Shown here one piece after another: positions 12,201 to 25,159 of a stretch of 64,000 nucleotides of DNA. The position numbers were made by a program, and so were the translations under genes. The stretch covers positions 8,549,947-8,613,946 of the forward strand of contig JAYGXS010000006.1 in assembly GCA_036362985.1 (NCBI GenBank), given 5' to 3'. The notes beneath the pieces are model-generated. The model was given only the letters and a program-made list of their open reading frames with translations, was not told where the DNA came from and did not search any database. The stretch is from Ligula intestinalis. Lineage: Eukaryota; Platyhelminthes; Cestoda; Diphyllobothriidea; Diphyllobothriidae. Each line of letters begins with the position of its first letter. Position 1 is the stretch's first letter.

Positions 12201-15200
12201 GTCATAATATATTATGATGTACGTGTGGTCGGGATTTTTGATTTCGACTTTTTGCTGTGCGTGACCGCACAACTATTATTTTTGGCGGCAAGTGAATATT
12301 TGATCTCATTAAGCGCTCAGTTGCTATTATTTGTTAATAATATTCACACCGGTTGGTAGCAGTCGCGATTCTCCTGCCTACCGAATGTACTAAAACTGAA
12401 TGTTTGTAAAGAACGCGTTTATAAAATAGATACGTCATTTGCAGTGCGTCACTATTGCGGCAAGATTTGGCGAAACCAACTAACCCTTGGTATATTTATA
12501 AATAAAAGTAATTATTACGCAAATTATTGAGCTGAATGTATCAATAAAAAAAAACAATGTTTGCGGGAAAAATTAAATCAGTTTATTGGTTGTGGTCATA
12601 ATGCACACCATTACCCTCTTGTCCACCACATTAAGAAAGAAGAACTTGTTTGCTTATTTTTGGCTTTGACGAGCATGCATGCCTATGGCATGGAAAAAGT
12701 TGGAATACACAAGAGTAGACTGCTCTTTACAGTACGGCCCAGATACTGTCTTGTTTATTGGAATTGAGAAAGGTTGCAATTAATATTACTGTAACGTCTA
12801 TTCTGAAGTCATTTCAGTCTCGATAGAATGCCGGCCTGTGAACAAGCTTATTGAAACCTCTTACAAATTGCATGTGCTGTGCCACTTACTCAATTCATGC
12901 ATCGAACCTGTCAACTAATTAATGCTGCTTTTGATGTATACAGTATGTTTCACATCTATTGCACGCTTTAAAGAAAACAATGTGATATATTTCTCAAGCC
13001 GTAGGCAAAAACGTACATTTAATCAAAAAAATTAAGCTTAGCGCGCAGTTTTTTACTCTCGAATGCTTGTGTAGTTTTCCATAGGTTTAAAAATCATATG
13101 GCGATTTAAAAGCCTTTTTAAAACTTAAAGAAATCCTTTATTTAAATATAACATTAATAAAGGGCGTAATGTAGTATCCTACTAGTACGAGAGATAATGT
13201 TTTCTGCATGTTTTTCGTTCTACTTAAGAAGCCACTTTTTTACATTACAACCGTTTTTAGCACTCATGAAGGATCTCGTTCAAGAGCCATTATATTATCG
13301 TGACTGAAGTGTCTACAAAATAGGCTGCATGCTTATCTTTATTTGAGCCTTATTCACATCCGATTGGTGAGATAATGTCAGCCCTTTGTATATATCAGCA
13401 TATTGCACGAAGTCTGGGGCCTCCTATACATCCAATCAAAGTTTTTCATAGTGGTTTACATAAGTCCCTATAAATCAAAAATGCTGCACATAATTTGAGA
13501 GCTTACCTTATTAGATGCACATTATTTCCATCAAATGAACAAAATTATGAACCTTAAGGTGCTCGTCTTTTCAATTTAATTTTAAATCCCTCAAACATTT
13601 TTTGAAGGATGGTCTACTTACAATCAAAGTATTTTTATTAAGTTTTGGACGTCCACTTAAGGTCCTTCAAAACACGCGCTTTACCCGTTAAATATGTTAA
13701 ACTGCTTAAATGCCATTTCAGGATACCTGTTTGGCGTGCGTCATGATACCTTCTTCGAGGTTCATTATAGTTAAACTTATAAGCCAAACTCTACTGAACA
13801 ATATTGAATTATTTAAAGATTTCAGTAAAACAAAGCTTAGAATAGAGGACATTTCCATGATAAAATATTGCCAATAATAAAATTCTGGAAGACTTTTATT
13901 ATTATGTCTATAGTTGCCGCACATAAAACGTGCAACAGTTGTAAAATTAAAATGAAGGTTAATTAGAGTTTTCGCAAATGTTTTTTTTGTTGTGAGAATA
14001 GTCAGAGCTTAAAATATAGTCCGTTTGTGCCATAGACTGCGTCTGCGCATTTGAACTATAACAAGTATTTATCATGTTTCCATGAAGATCGATACCAAGA
14101 CTTAGATTACGTGAACTACAACAAACACCCAAACGGGACATGGCCACAGCCCAACAGTAAAACCTCTCCAAATCGGAAGGCCTTACATGAAAAATAAACG
14201 AAAAAGGGATCGTAAAAAACGAGAACTAGTGGTCCCCAGAGAGCAACACCAAATCTACGATGCGTTTTTCATTGAAACACATGCTAGAAAGAAGTCCCTT
14301 GTAGCTCTTGATTATACCAATAGAACTGTTACATTAATGAAGCCTTTTTAACACTTTTAAGATTATTGAGAAATATTTAGCATAAAACATGAGGGAAACT
14401 TCGGAAAAGGAAAATGATACGTCATCTTATTTTGGCAGTGTAACATTGAAAGCGCGTACTGCCTGCAAAAACAAAATATAAAACAAATAATTGGCAGTAG
14501 AAACAATAAGACACTTTGACATTATATATTAACAGACGCATTATTCTTAATCAGCATTTCATGAGAAATTGACAAGAAAACCTTCAGAAGTTGACTCAAG
14601 CCAATGTTGTAAAATTTGCGCAAGAAAACCGTCTTTGTTTCACGATGTCAACCCCCCTCACGCTCTGAATAAAGTAAAGCATACCTGATATTTTAAGAGC
14701 GAACTTGTGCTTGTCTATTACTTCATGAAAACTTTAATTCACGAGTAAACCAAACATACCTTTGAACTAGATCCCCCAAATTTAACTTATTTGCGTAAAT
14801 TTATATCAGGGCAGTTGCAATGCAGGAACAGTTTATAGTGTAGCGTCCTTGTCAAACTTAGAAGATCGAATAACCCTCTCTTTTAAACATTGCACCTCGA
14901 AAATGCCCTGAAAGCCACCAATGTTAAATGGGTTTTAATAATAAGCAAACCAAATGGAAACTGATAAGGTGAAAACACCTCTTAATACTTGAAATATGCT
15001 TGTGTTCAAGGATGAATGTGTCCAAAGTCAATATAGTGCAAGCAAGCATATGTTAGAAAGGTGTTGGTCGTTTAACTGTTGTTGAATCAACAGGTGTCAG
15101 CTATTCTAAATTTATGAGCTTTGCTTAAAATTAAGGTGGATTTAAAATTGCTTATACATTTACAGTACCTACTTTTTTCAACTGTTCATCTATCAAAAAC

Positions 15201-18200
15201 ACGTGGACAACTTTTTGTTAAAATAATCAAATAGGTTAAATGGTAAAGTATGTGGAAGTCAAAAATTAAACAATAGTTATGATAGAAAACGTCCACCCTA
15301 CATGATGAAAAAAAATTTAACTGCGTATCCCATCATAAAGATTAATAAAGCTCAGATTAGGCAATGGCATTTGATGGCGGCAAACATGTCAGGCAAAAAG
15401 AGATAACCGCAATCACGGAAATGACAGAGGTACAAAAATGATGACGCTTTTTCCTGTTGCGCAGAAAGTTCCGCTTTAAAAAAAGGCAATAGAGGGAGCT
15501 TATATTATTTGCATAATTAAAAATATCCGGCATGGAATAAACTGGTTCACAGAAAATAGCGTCTAGGCTTATGCTCTTTTTGATTTATTTTTATGCGAAG
15601 TTTTAACTGGCAATTGCACAGCCGAAACAGGCATGTATCTTGTTCAATCTGCGTAATGATTATTAGACAAAAACAGGCTGCCAACAAAAAAGTCTACGGA
15701 AATCTCAGGAAGTATTAGCGGCAATTATCTTGCATATACTTGAAGATAAAGTACAATCAAACCCCTTCTTCTACACGCCATTTTGAGCTTGGATAGTACT
15801 GCCATCATTCTGTTATGAACGATTACTGACAACTGGCAGAATGTGCTCCTTTTATTCTAATTGCCTGTTGAACTTGGTCAAGGCAAGCAACATCATAGTG
15901 GGGGAAGCTGAGAAATAAAAAAACTGTAATCGCCATTTTTGACAAAGAAACTATCATTAGTCAACCATTTTTGAAATCCTGTGGTTCGAAACCCCAAGCT
16001 GTGCATCAGAACTTCAACGAACTAAACCTTTAACCGCTGACTCTTTATCCCGCATTGATTTGATTGTCACTTACCATCATAAGCGCTCACCAATGCATGT
16101 TAATATTATCAATCTTTGCCGGCAGAAAAAAACAAACTTGCGTATCGTTGGCTATGCAATAAAAATATTGATCAACAGGTCGGGGTTTCAATCCTTGGGA
16201 CAGGAGTTAGCAGGACCGTGGTAGTGATATGACTAAGCAATTGCAAGCAATAATTTTCAAGTTGTCATTCAAGCCTTCTTGCTTCTTCTGGTTATGCTTC
16301 CATGCAATGATTTGGTGTCGCGTAATAGAAATGGATTTTTTTTTGCAGCTTACTAAAAGGTTTTATCAACTTAACTTTGGTTGAAAAGAAGTTGTATGGA
16401 ACGACAAATATAACATAAGCATGTGGTTTAGTTATTTTATGGTGAAAAAATGCTAAAATTTCATGCACTAGTTTGCTTCTATCTGTTGTCCGTAAAGGTA
16501 ACTAGTTATGAAATGTCTTTTTCGTACCTATGGTCTACCAATCAAGGCTAAAAAGCCTCAGAAACCCATCACGTTAAACCTTATCACTGCGTCATCTGTT
16601 TCCATTTTTCAACACATCCCTTGCAAATTATACCCGTTTGCCTTGACGTTATGCAGCTCTAGACAAAAAATGGACATGAAAATTTCCATCGCAAAAGCAA
16701 TTTAAGCAACGCACCTTATTAGCTCCTACTCCCATCACTTTTACCTATGAAAACGGGAATTATAGGGGTTTTTTGATCACAAATAGGATAGATATTAAAA
16801 TATACTTTTAAAACTGGTAAATTGGTTTTTATTTTATTGCATTTAGAAAATGTTTTTGATTTATGTCTGTGAATGTGTCCAATTTGTCTGACCACTTAAC
16901 GTATTGCGAAAAAACCCGATTATCAAAATGAAGCTGCCTGGAAATTACTAAGACATATCAATTTTGTTTAGCAGGTCGTATAAATCAACTTATTTGAGGC
17001 CAAACTTACCGTTCTTGAGTAAGATGATAAAATTTTGCAGCGTAAAGTGTCACACGCACCTTCAACCTAAATGCTGCAGAAATATCTTCCACCGGCCTCA
17101 TACAATCATGCATGTTTCACTCTTCACTGAGGTCTATACATGTCCTTCACTGCGTAATGTATTACTTCCCAAAACCCCAAAAGTCATTTTTTTTCCGCAG
17201 AACAGAATTCAAGAATTAAGCAAATATTAAGTGCACTACTTGAAATGTCTTTTACCTGATTGTCTAGCAAAAATGTAGACCTCGTTCGCTTGACCTTTAG
17301 TCCTCCAACTACACTGAGAAGATTTAACAACGCTTCATATTCGTGCAAATTTTTTGAAATAAAGCACTTCACAGTTCTTTTGGTTTGAGCTCGCAACATT
17401 GTGTCGCAGAATATAGCACAATTTACAGGATATGAACATTCAATAAAATATTTTTAGATTTTTCACCTTTACTCAATTGTTTGTATGATATTTATTGTTC
17501 AGAAATAACATTTTAGCGACACCATGATGCACGTTTTTGTATATGTTTCTTCATGCCTCAAAAACAGTGCATTTTTTTAAATTGACTGCCTATGCTTTAC
17601 TATGTGTTTGTAAGCTTATTAGCTTTTCTGATTGATTGAAATAATTAACTTTTATTACATATTCTTCAGAATCAATTATTGCTTTCCTCAAGTAACAGGG
17701 TTATTGCCTATTTTATAAATGAAGAATCACATGAGTTTATTTTAAATCAGATAATAATATGCTTTTTGGAGAGAGATGTTTATTCAAATAACATTGCATT
17801 TGCTCCTTTTGTAAATCTTCACTTTGATGTATGCAGAAGATTCCATGTACATTGGAAAATGTTATGAAGGCAAAACGATATTTTTAGTGGCTTAGAGCAA
17901 AGATTTAACACCCAAAAATAATAAGGAAGGAGATAAAGAAATCTTAAACCGAAACTAATATATTCAAAAGAGCAGTGTACCAGGTGACAATAGATTATTT
18001 TCGAGAATGTTTAACAATGATGCATATCGTTTGTTCACGACGCAGAAAGATAATATTTGTGTCTGTACTTTAGCAGAAAACGCAAATATTTGTACATTTT
18101 ATAGTAAGAAAATGGGTCATTATCCCCTGTGGGACTTGAATGAGTGGCCGAATCGAACGAAATGCGGAGGTTGTTGCCTTAGGAATATTGAATTATTTTT

Positions 18201-18225
18201 AATTTAGCATGCGACATAATCAATA
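6270..18225. other. about 12 kb of AT-rich DNA with no gene recognised
   Basis: I found no supported coding region. The longest open frames (96 codons at 8530-8820 minus, 90 at 12000-12272 minus, 88 at 16964-17230 plus) have Lys/Ile/Phe/Asn-rich translations without domains. They look like open frames expected in AT-rich DNA. Intron sequence of a neighbouring gene cannot be excluded. Confidence 0.5.
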
Positions 18226-18791
18226 CAGTAGTCAACGGCTGTAAGGCCCATTGTTTATAAGCCCAGTTTTGTAATAAGCCCACACCAGCTTGGAAAGAAA
18301 TTCTAAATGCAAAAATCCGCCGGCTAATAAGCCCAGTCGCAGGCCAAAGTGCTCTGTTTGCCGGACGTGATTTTTTTCCATTTTTAAGTTATATTTGATG
18401 ACACCCTTTTTGGACGGCAGCATATATGACTGGTCAGAATGACAAACCCTAACACGAGAATACCGCACGCGCAAAAGGCTAACGCACCCGAAACTCAACG
18501 CTAGGGACACACGCACACACACACACGCTCACGCTTGACGATGCCGACAGGTTTGACTCCAAATCATACCAAGGTCATCCGGATAGCCTCCCTCGGTCTC
18601 GAAAACACAGAAACCACCATTATTTTCTTGTACACAACCAAGTTTTACACATTACACAGTACGTTTGTAATATATAGTGCCTATCCTGCGTTTGCTAATC
18701 AAAAACTATAACCATATGGTTAATGCACCCGTTGCTTATGAAGCCTGATTTGGTCTGGGCCCGAGGTGGGCTTAATAGCCCGTGACTACTG
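18226..18791. mobile_element. pogo/Tigger-like non-autonomous DNA element (MITE)
   Basis: The 566 bp element begins CAGTAGTCAACGGC and ends in the near inverse GCCCGTGACTACTG, so it has imperfect terminal inverted repeats of about 28 bases. It is flanked on both sides by TA (18224-18225 and 18792-18793), the target duplication of Tc1/mariner-pogo transposases. Motifs such as GGCTAATAAGCCCAG inside the left end echo Tigger-type termini. It has no transposase frame, so it would depend on an enzyme made elsewhere. A short CA-rich microsatellite lies near 18510-18525. Confidence 0.75.
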
Positions 18792-18793
18792 TA

Positions 18794-21700
18794 TTATCAC
18801 TTATGCAATGTCAGATAATGAACAGCTCGCGCGGTAAGTCCGTGATTGGGTATATATTTCGGGTAAAAATGCAGCACGTACATGTATGTGCTTGCGTCAG
18901 TTAGTTGTGTTTTCCATTATGAAAGTACTACAGCTGCTGAGAGTTTAGAGAATATAAATAAGCAGAGGATTGAAAACGCAATAATTTAGTCTGAATTATT
19001 CATAAAGCAAGTTTTATCTAGTACAAAAAATTATGGAATATCAACTTCTTCATACGATGAGTGTAACTGAAATTCCTCATTTTTCATGTGGAATTTATTT
19101 CTTTGAACATTGCAGCTTAAATTCAGGCATCATTTCTTTGATTATGCATTGCGTAGACTAACCTGCATTTGAGGACTGGAAAAACAAAATTCGTCATAGG
19201 ATCAAACAAAAGTAAGAAGGTCGATTTTGGAAGAGTTAAGTATGCTGATATCCAATAGTACTTTCACAATAAACATTGAAATATTGTCTGTTCTGCAAGA
19301 ATGTCCTCATTTCATATTAAAAGATAATATTTAACAAAGGAAAATACAAAAATTCTTTACTTTTGTCGATTAATTTACACTCTTAAATTTATTAAAAGTC
19401 TTTGCGTACGGAAAACGTATGCGTGCAATAACAAGACGTAGTTTCTATGCTTGTTGTGCACTGCAATTTTGTGAAGAACGTCAGTTGAATGAAAGATCAT
19501 TCTGCTTACTTTGATTGATTTTGCCGTAAGCATTCAGTCAACATATTCTTCGAGATTTCTAGGTCTTGCGTAAAACTGTCCTTAATTTACTCGGTTTTTC
19601 CACACACACGAGTTAAAGTAGGTGACTTTTAACACAATTTGCTCATCAAAAACGTAGCAAACTTCGCAATGCAATGCGCTGATCCAAACATAAGTGAATA
19701 TTTTAGCGTAAAACTGCAGTAATTTTATCGCTGATTGGCGATATTATGCATAATGGCTTTGACAATCATTTGGTGACAAGAATACGGTGGGTATCTGAGT
19801 CATGGCAGTGGGAACGTAAAAGTGGCAGCAAAGGAAATTTGTGGAGTGGAAACATGAAGTTAAATATCTTCCTCGTGACCGCTACGAGTTTGTTGTTTCG
19901 CATGGAAATTGACGGTGTGCGGGGCGCTAAGCGCCGCAAATTTTCTATTTTTACTCCAGAACGGTAATCTGTACCACACGTCACTTGAAGCTGACTACCT
20001 CGTAAGCACCATTTCCATTTTTCATGGATTTTGAGAAACCTGTATTTTGGTAATCGGAGTTTTCCGCAATACTAAGAAAAAATTATAGAAATAAATAAAA
20101 CAAATCATAATTACAATTCATTGAGCAGTTGTCAGAGTATATTTACCCCATTTCAATTTTCTTTACGCATTAAACACTTTAACTTACGGTTTCATTGGGA
20201 AAAACATTGCTTGTAATAGGGGCATGCAATGTGAATGACTTAACTTACTCTTGTCCGGCTTTTCATTCAGAAATGTAAAATTTGAATCTTGCGTATTTAA
20301 AACGAAAGCAAGAAAGCCAGCGGGATTTAGGTGAATTCGGTTGTGGCTGGATATCCAATAAGTGTTTTTAGTAAGTAAACAGAAAATAATCTATGACATT
20401 CGGGCTTTCTATTATAAATATGTAACCAGAGAGTTAACTTCAATCATATTTCGCTTTTGATCCTTGAAAGTCTGATTACGTGCAAGTAACTGTCAGATGG
20501 TAGCACATCAGTAGATGCATTTTTAAAGAGCAAATTCAGTTTAAAACGTATGTATTACAAATATATTACATTTGGTGCATTCAAGCATTGCAGAATGTAA
20601 TAGAAACCATACAATTCGCGAACTCGCGTGAGCTGTGTTATCTCTATGCATAACACATATTGCAATTTAAGTTTTAATTCTTACCAAAACATGTGTGCAT
20701 ATATGGTCATAATAAATTGTCTCGTACCAAAATTATAATGTAATCAATTAAAAACACAGCATGGTAAGTAAAGTTAGAGGAAACTGTTGAACGCAAAAAG
20801 GGATAGGAATGTGTAGATCGATGAGCTGCATATTACGAAGGAAAATAACGGTAAATCATACGTTACAACTGCTCTACCGAACAATTGATCATTGCAATGC
20901 TTCTCAAGTTTGTCCAGGACATTGGTACCAAGTCTCAAAAATTACCTTAATAAAGATGACTGATTGGCCAAAGAAATGATTTTTTCCCATAAAATGCACT
21001 TCTTAATGTGCCTGCCTTACAAATAATGAAAATATCTGGTCGTATTTCATTTAATTATTTCAAGACTTGGGACGGAATGCAAAAGGCTGATAATTTAGAT
21101 AGAAGCTAAATACAGAAAACGAAAATTATAAAATTTGAAGCACGTGGCAAGATAATGTTTGAACAATATTGTTTTAAGGTACTGTGCAACTGATTAACTG
21201 CATGTGCAGATAGGTAAAAATTATCACCAAATATAAGTTTTTGACAATAACTTGGTGGATTTGCAAACCTAGCAGCGCTCCTTGGAGGAACGCAAAACGT
21301 CAAAGGAGGCTAAAATAAGCAGATAACACATTTAGCCAAATTTTATTATTTGAAATCAGGAGCAATAAAAAATTTTCAAAATGGATGACTTTTGTTGATT
21401 TCGAATTTACAAAATGGTAAACTGTCAAGATCTATGTTAACTTCACACACGAATAAAGATATTTTTTAAATAAATCCATGAAGCAAGTATTCGTATGTAC
21501 CACAGGCATACAATATTGATTTAAATATTGTGTTCGTCCAATTTTTGGCAAATATTATATAGGTTCGCTTGATAATTCAAGTAAATCCTTTCGTTATTAG
21601 AACATAGAACACACAATTAACGCTTCAAAAAAAACAAAAGATGTGGGAGATAACTATTTAAATACATATTTTTTGATAAAAGAAACAGAAAACGTAAAGA

Positions 21701-23505
21701 ACGCTGCATTTTATGGATATTTCTTGTATTTCAATGAATGCTGGCCGGTAATCTTACTGCAAATATAAAATCTGAAGCTATGGTGCGGTCATTCCTTATT
21801 TAGGAACAGCCAATAAAGTCTAGACAAAGCGTTCACAGAGGATTAAAAAGCAGTAATTTTAGACATTACTTCACGTTTAAACGTGTGTTGAGGAAAATAG
21901 CATATGATTTTACTTCACAAAGAGTACGACAGCTGTTAAATGAAATAAATACCGAACGTTATTAATGTGGTTTTGTGCTACTGCTCATTCAAAAACTTAA
22001 CCTGAATAATTTTGAGTCACGTCATTATGGGGTTTTTTGACCGTTGTAACTGAACAAACACTAAGGCTTAGTACACGTATCTCTTTGATCCTGGCTGCTT
22101 CTAAAAATGCAGTTATATTTAACAGAAAACCTGCACGACACTATTTGTTCGTGTTTTCATGTGAAACAGAAACTAAGCTCGTTAAATCTTATACTCAGAC
22201 AAAAAGGTATCTTTTCATTTAAATGGTTTCTGAATTGCCAAATAATTTTGAAACAAACCCATCATTTTAATTCAAATCAAGGTTTTAAAACTGCGCACTG
22301 TGCATATCCTGCTAATGGAAAGGTACACTTTTGCCTGTAAACTGAATTAAAAACATTAAGACGTTCTCATTAAATTTTGTCATTCATGCAAATTGTGTTG
22401 CAAAAAATTATAGGCTATAGTAATATATTGACAGACGCACTCAAAAACATATCAGAATTATATATCCTTAAGAAGCAACTTGTCTCTTTTGAGTAAAGTT
22501 TGTGAAAATGCCGTAATTTTTCCGCGCAAAAAGTAAAACATGGTATAATTTTGCGAATGCCTTCTCACACACCTATTTGAATTTATGAATATAGACAAAT
22601 ATATTGTTCTTAATGCATCCTTCTTAGGTTGCCATTTTTATGCAGAATAAACATCTGGCGGGCATTAAAAATCAAACTGCTCAGCATCCTTGTGTAAATA
22701 AATAGAATTGATAATAAGTCTTACAATCCTACTTAATGCCACTTTGTGAATGATAAAACATATTTTTGTAAATGTCAGTATGTTCAAAAGCTTAACGGCC
22801 TTGCCTTATGCGACTATTAACTTATGGTTTGAATGCATGCAGGCTTATATTTTAACATTTGAAAATAAGTCCATTTTGATTGCATGTGAGTAATTATTTG
22901 CATGCGGCCAGTCTGTTTGGGAGTTCTCTATTCAGAGCATTAAAACTTGATGGTTTGACATCCTACACCGGATGTTAAACAATCATTTCAACCACTGTTG
23001 AAAAGTAAATATGCTTTTTTTTTCATTCGCAAGCAGCAAACCAGCAGTTCAAAAGATATCAACCTGGCTTGTTTTATGAATATATTTAATGACGAAAGGA
23101 CAAATGATATGTGCTATACTTTGAGAAACGCCTGACAAATCGCCTTTAAATGGAAGTCAAGGGAATTCACCAATCGTAAGTGAACATTGAAAGCAGTAAA
23201 CTTGGACAGAACTGTCCCCTACTCCCAACAGACTTTTTACTCGATATATAATTTTGTTTAATTTCAGATAATCAGCAGTGCTTTGGACTTATTTTTCTAG
23301 CCTTTAATTGCATGGTTTTTGCCAAGCTCACGTGTTTTCTCATTTGTTTAGAGTTCAGTAGTAAAGCTATCAAGACCAGACAGATCAAAAGGAAGATATG
23401 GTGAAGGAGAAGTGGATGAGTGCTTTACTTAGTGCGTGGAATTTGCTTATTTGCCGTTACTTTCAACGGAAGTGGGCCCTGTGCATAAGTGCTTCTGTCC
23501 TTTTC
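18794..23505. other. AT-rich stretch with no gene recognised
   Basis: Short open frames only (for example 73 codons at 19746-19967 plus, 77 codons at 22107-22340 plus). No domain, RNA gene or clear repeat structure was found by reading. Confidence 0.5.
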
Positions 23506-23699
23506 ACATACAGCTTTAATGTTAAGGCCACGACTGACGCCACAGCGTTTTANNNNNNNNNNNNNNNNNNNNNNNNNNNNNNNNNNNNNNNNNNNNNNNN
23601 NNNNNNNNNNNNNNNNNNNNNNNNNNNNNNNNNNNNNNNNNNNNNNNNNNNNACATACAGCTTTAATGTTAAGGCCACGACTGACGCCACAGCGTTTTA
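23506..23699. other. assembly gap (100 N) with duplicated flanks
   Basis: Exactly 100 N occupy 23553-23652. The 47 bases before the gap (23506-23552) and the 47 after it (23653-23699) are identical. This is what two overlapping contig ends look like when they are scaffolded without merging. The open frames that run through the N block are artefacts. Confidence 0.9.
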
Positions 23700-23999
23700 A
23701 CATATCTCAAGAATCTTTTAAATAAAGACCATTATAGTAAGATACGAACAGTTCAATCAAAAATAGTACAGTCAATTGAACTCTTCTAAAAAATGAAAAA
23801 AAAAGTTTATGATGAAGCACACGCGGTTGTGGAGGGGCATTTCTCGAAAGTTGTCGGAAGAGCAACTATTTAATTGAGGACATTACGACTGCAGAAAATA
23901 GACAAATTTCTGAACTTTCAGAATGTGTAGAGAATTCTCTGTCATACAATTTCGTAGGATAAACAAATACATGCGTGGTTGCTTGACAATAATAGTAAG

Positions 24000-25150
24000 T
24001 AGTGGTAATCCGCATGTATACTATAATTGTCAGTTCTCATAGCCACCGCTTAAGCTCTTAACAGGCGCAGTGATGGCTCATTACTTGCAACATGTTGTTT
24101 GTCCACGTCAGAAGCGGGCCAGAAAATTGCGGGTCAATTACGCCCACTGTCATCAGAGTTGTTCCTGTGCCCGAACCTTCTCACGTGATTCTGTTGCTGA
24201 GACAAGTTATCAGCTCACCGTATGGGAACGTATGCTGATGGACTGGCGGCATGAAAACCATGACTCGAGCAGGTCGCGGGTCACGCGTTTTTTACCTCTA
24301 GCAAGGAATATGGCCAAGTCAAACCTAAAATTATAGCTGGTTCTCGTCGTGTGAGTTGCAACCTTTGAGTTGGGGTCTTTTTGCCTTACCACCGCTAAAT
24401 GTTTGGCCATTTGCGTCGAAGTAATCTCCAAGCATCTCAGACAAAGTTGCTTTGTCCACAACTGCACCTCTTGACTGCAATTGCAGTGGGTTTTTCGATC
24501 TGATGATTCGGCGCCTGGTGTTTGCTTCTAGCCTGTGTGCAATTCTTAAAACAACTGGGGTGAAATGAGAGCTGACCGCTTCCAAATCACTCTTCACGTA
24601 CGGAAGAACTCGCCAAAAGTTAAGGCCAGTTGAAAATGCTTCTTTATTCATTTGCGTATTCATAAGTCGACTGACTTGTGTGGTAAAGATTCACTCTCAA
24701 CACCCGTCAAATATAGTGTAATTCAGCATAATTTTCATCCGATTCGCTGCAATATGCCTCAACGCGTCGCTAAAGAGCTTTTACACAGTTGTGTTGTTGT
24801 TGAAAATCAGGACTTTTATGATGTTGCTTGCTTGCATGCACAATTAAGTTTTAAGGCCACGACCGTCTTTGCAGCAAATAAGGAGATCCAGAAAAGCCAG
24901 CTAGTTGTTTTGTGTCCCCGATCGTAAGTGGAACGTTCAGGAAAATGACGTTTAGATGTTCGTTAAATGCTAGCATCTGATCCCTTCCAATATCAAAGTA
25001 GGTGTCGTCCGCACACTGAGCCCAGCATTTTCGCCTAAGGTGTTGGAAAATCAGCGATTGCAACCCGTGCATCACCGAGTTTGCAATGAGTCCGGGAATA
25101 GTTCCCCCATGGGTGTGCCCTTCACCTACGCATACGGACGACCGCTATGA
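24000..25150 (-). mobile_element. Penelope-like element relic (PLE-1): RT 3' half, linker, GIY-YIG
   Basis: On the minus strand, from about 25130, comes VKGTPMG (RT primer-grip region), a frameshift, then a segment with CADDT in place of the YxDD catalytic box (near 25010-25000). It is followed by FNEHLNVIF and a QLAFLDL-type thumb. The frame 24663-24331 holds the linker (LNFWRVLPYVKS, then RRRIIRSKNPLQ), and 24467-24210 holds the nuclease end (VTRDLLESWF). Homology continues through about 24000 as untranslated 3' sequence. Stops and several frame changes make it inactive. The 5' part of RT is missing. Confidence 0.8.
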
Positions 25151-25159
25151 ATTAATAAT

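Noticed and set aside
23398..23725. Three open frames running across the N block
   Set aside because: They exist only because unknown bases were translated through; the flanks are a duplicated 47-mer.
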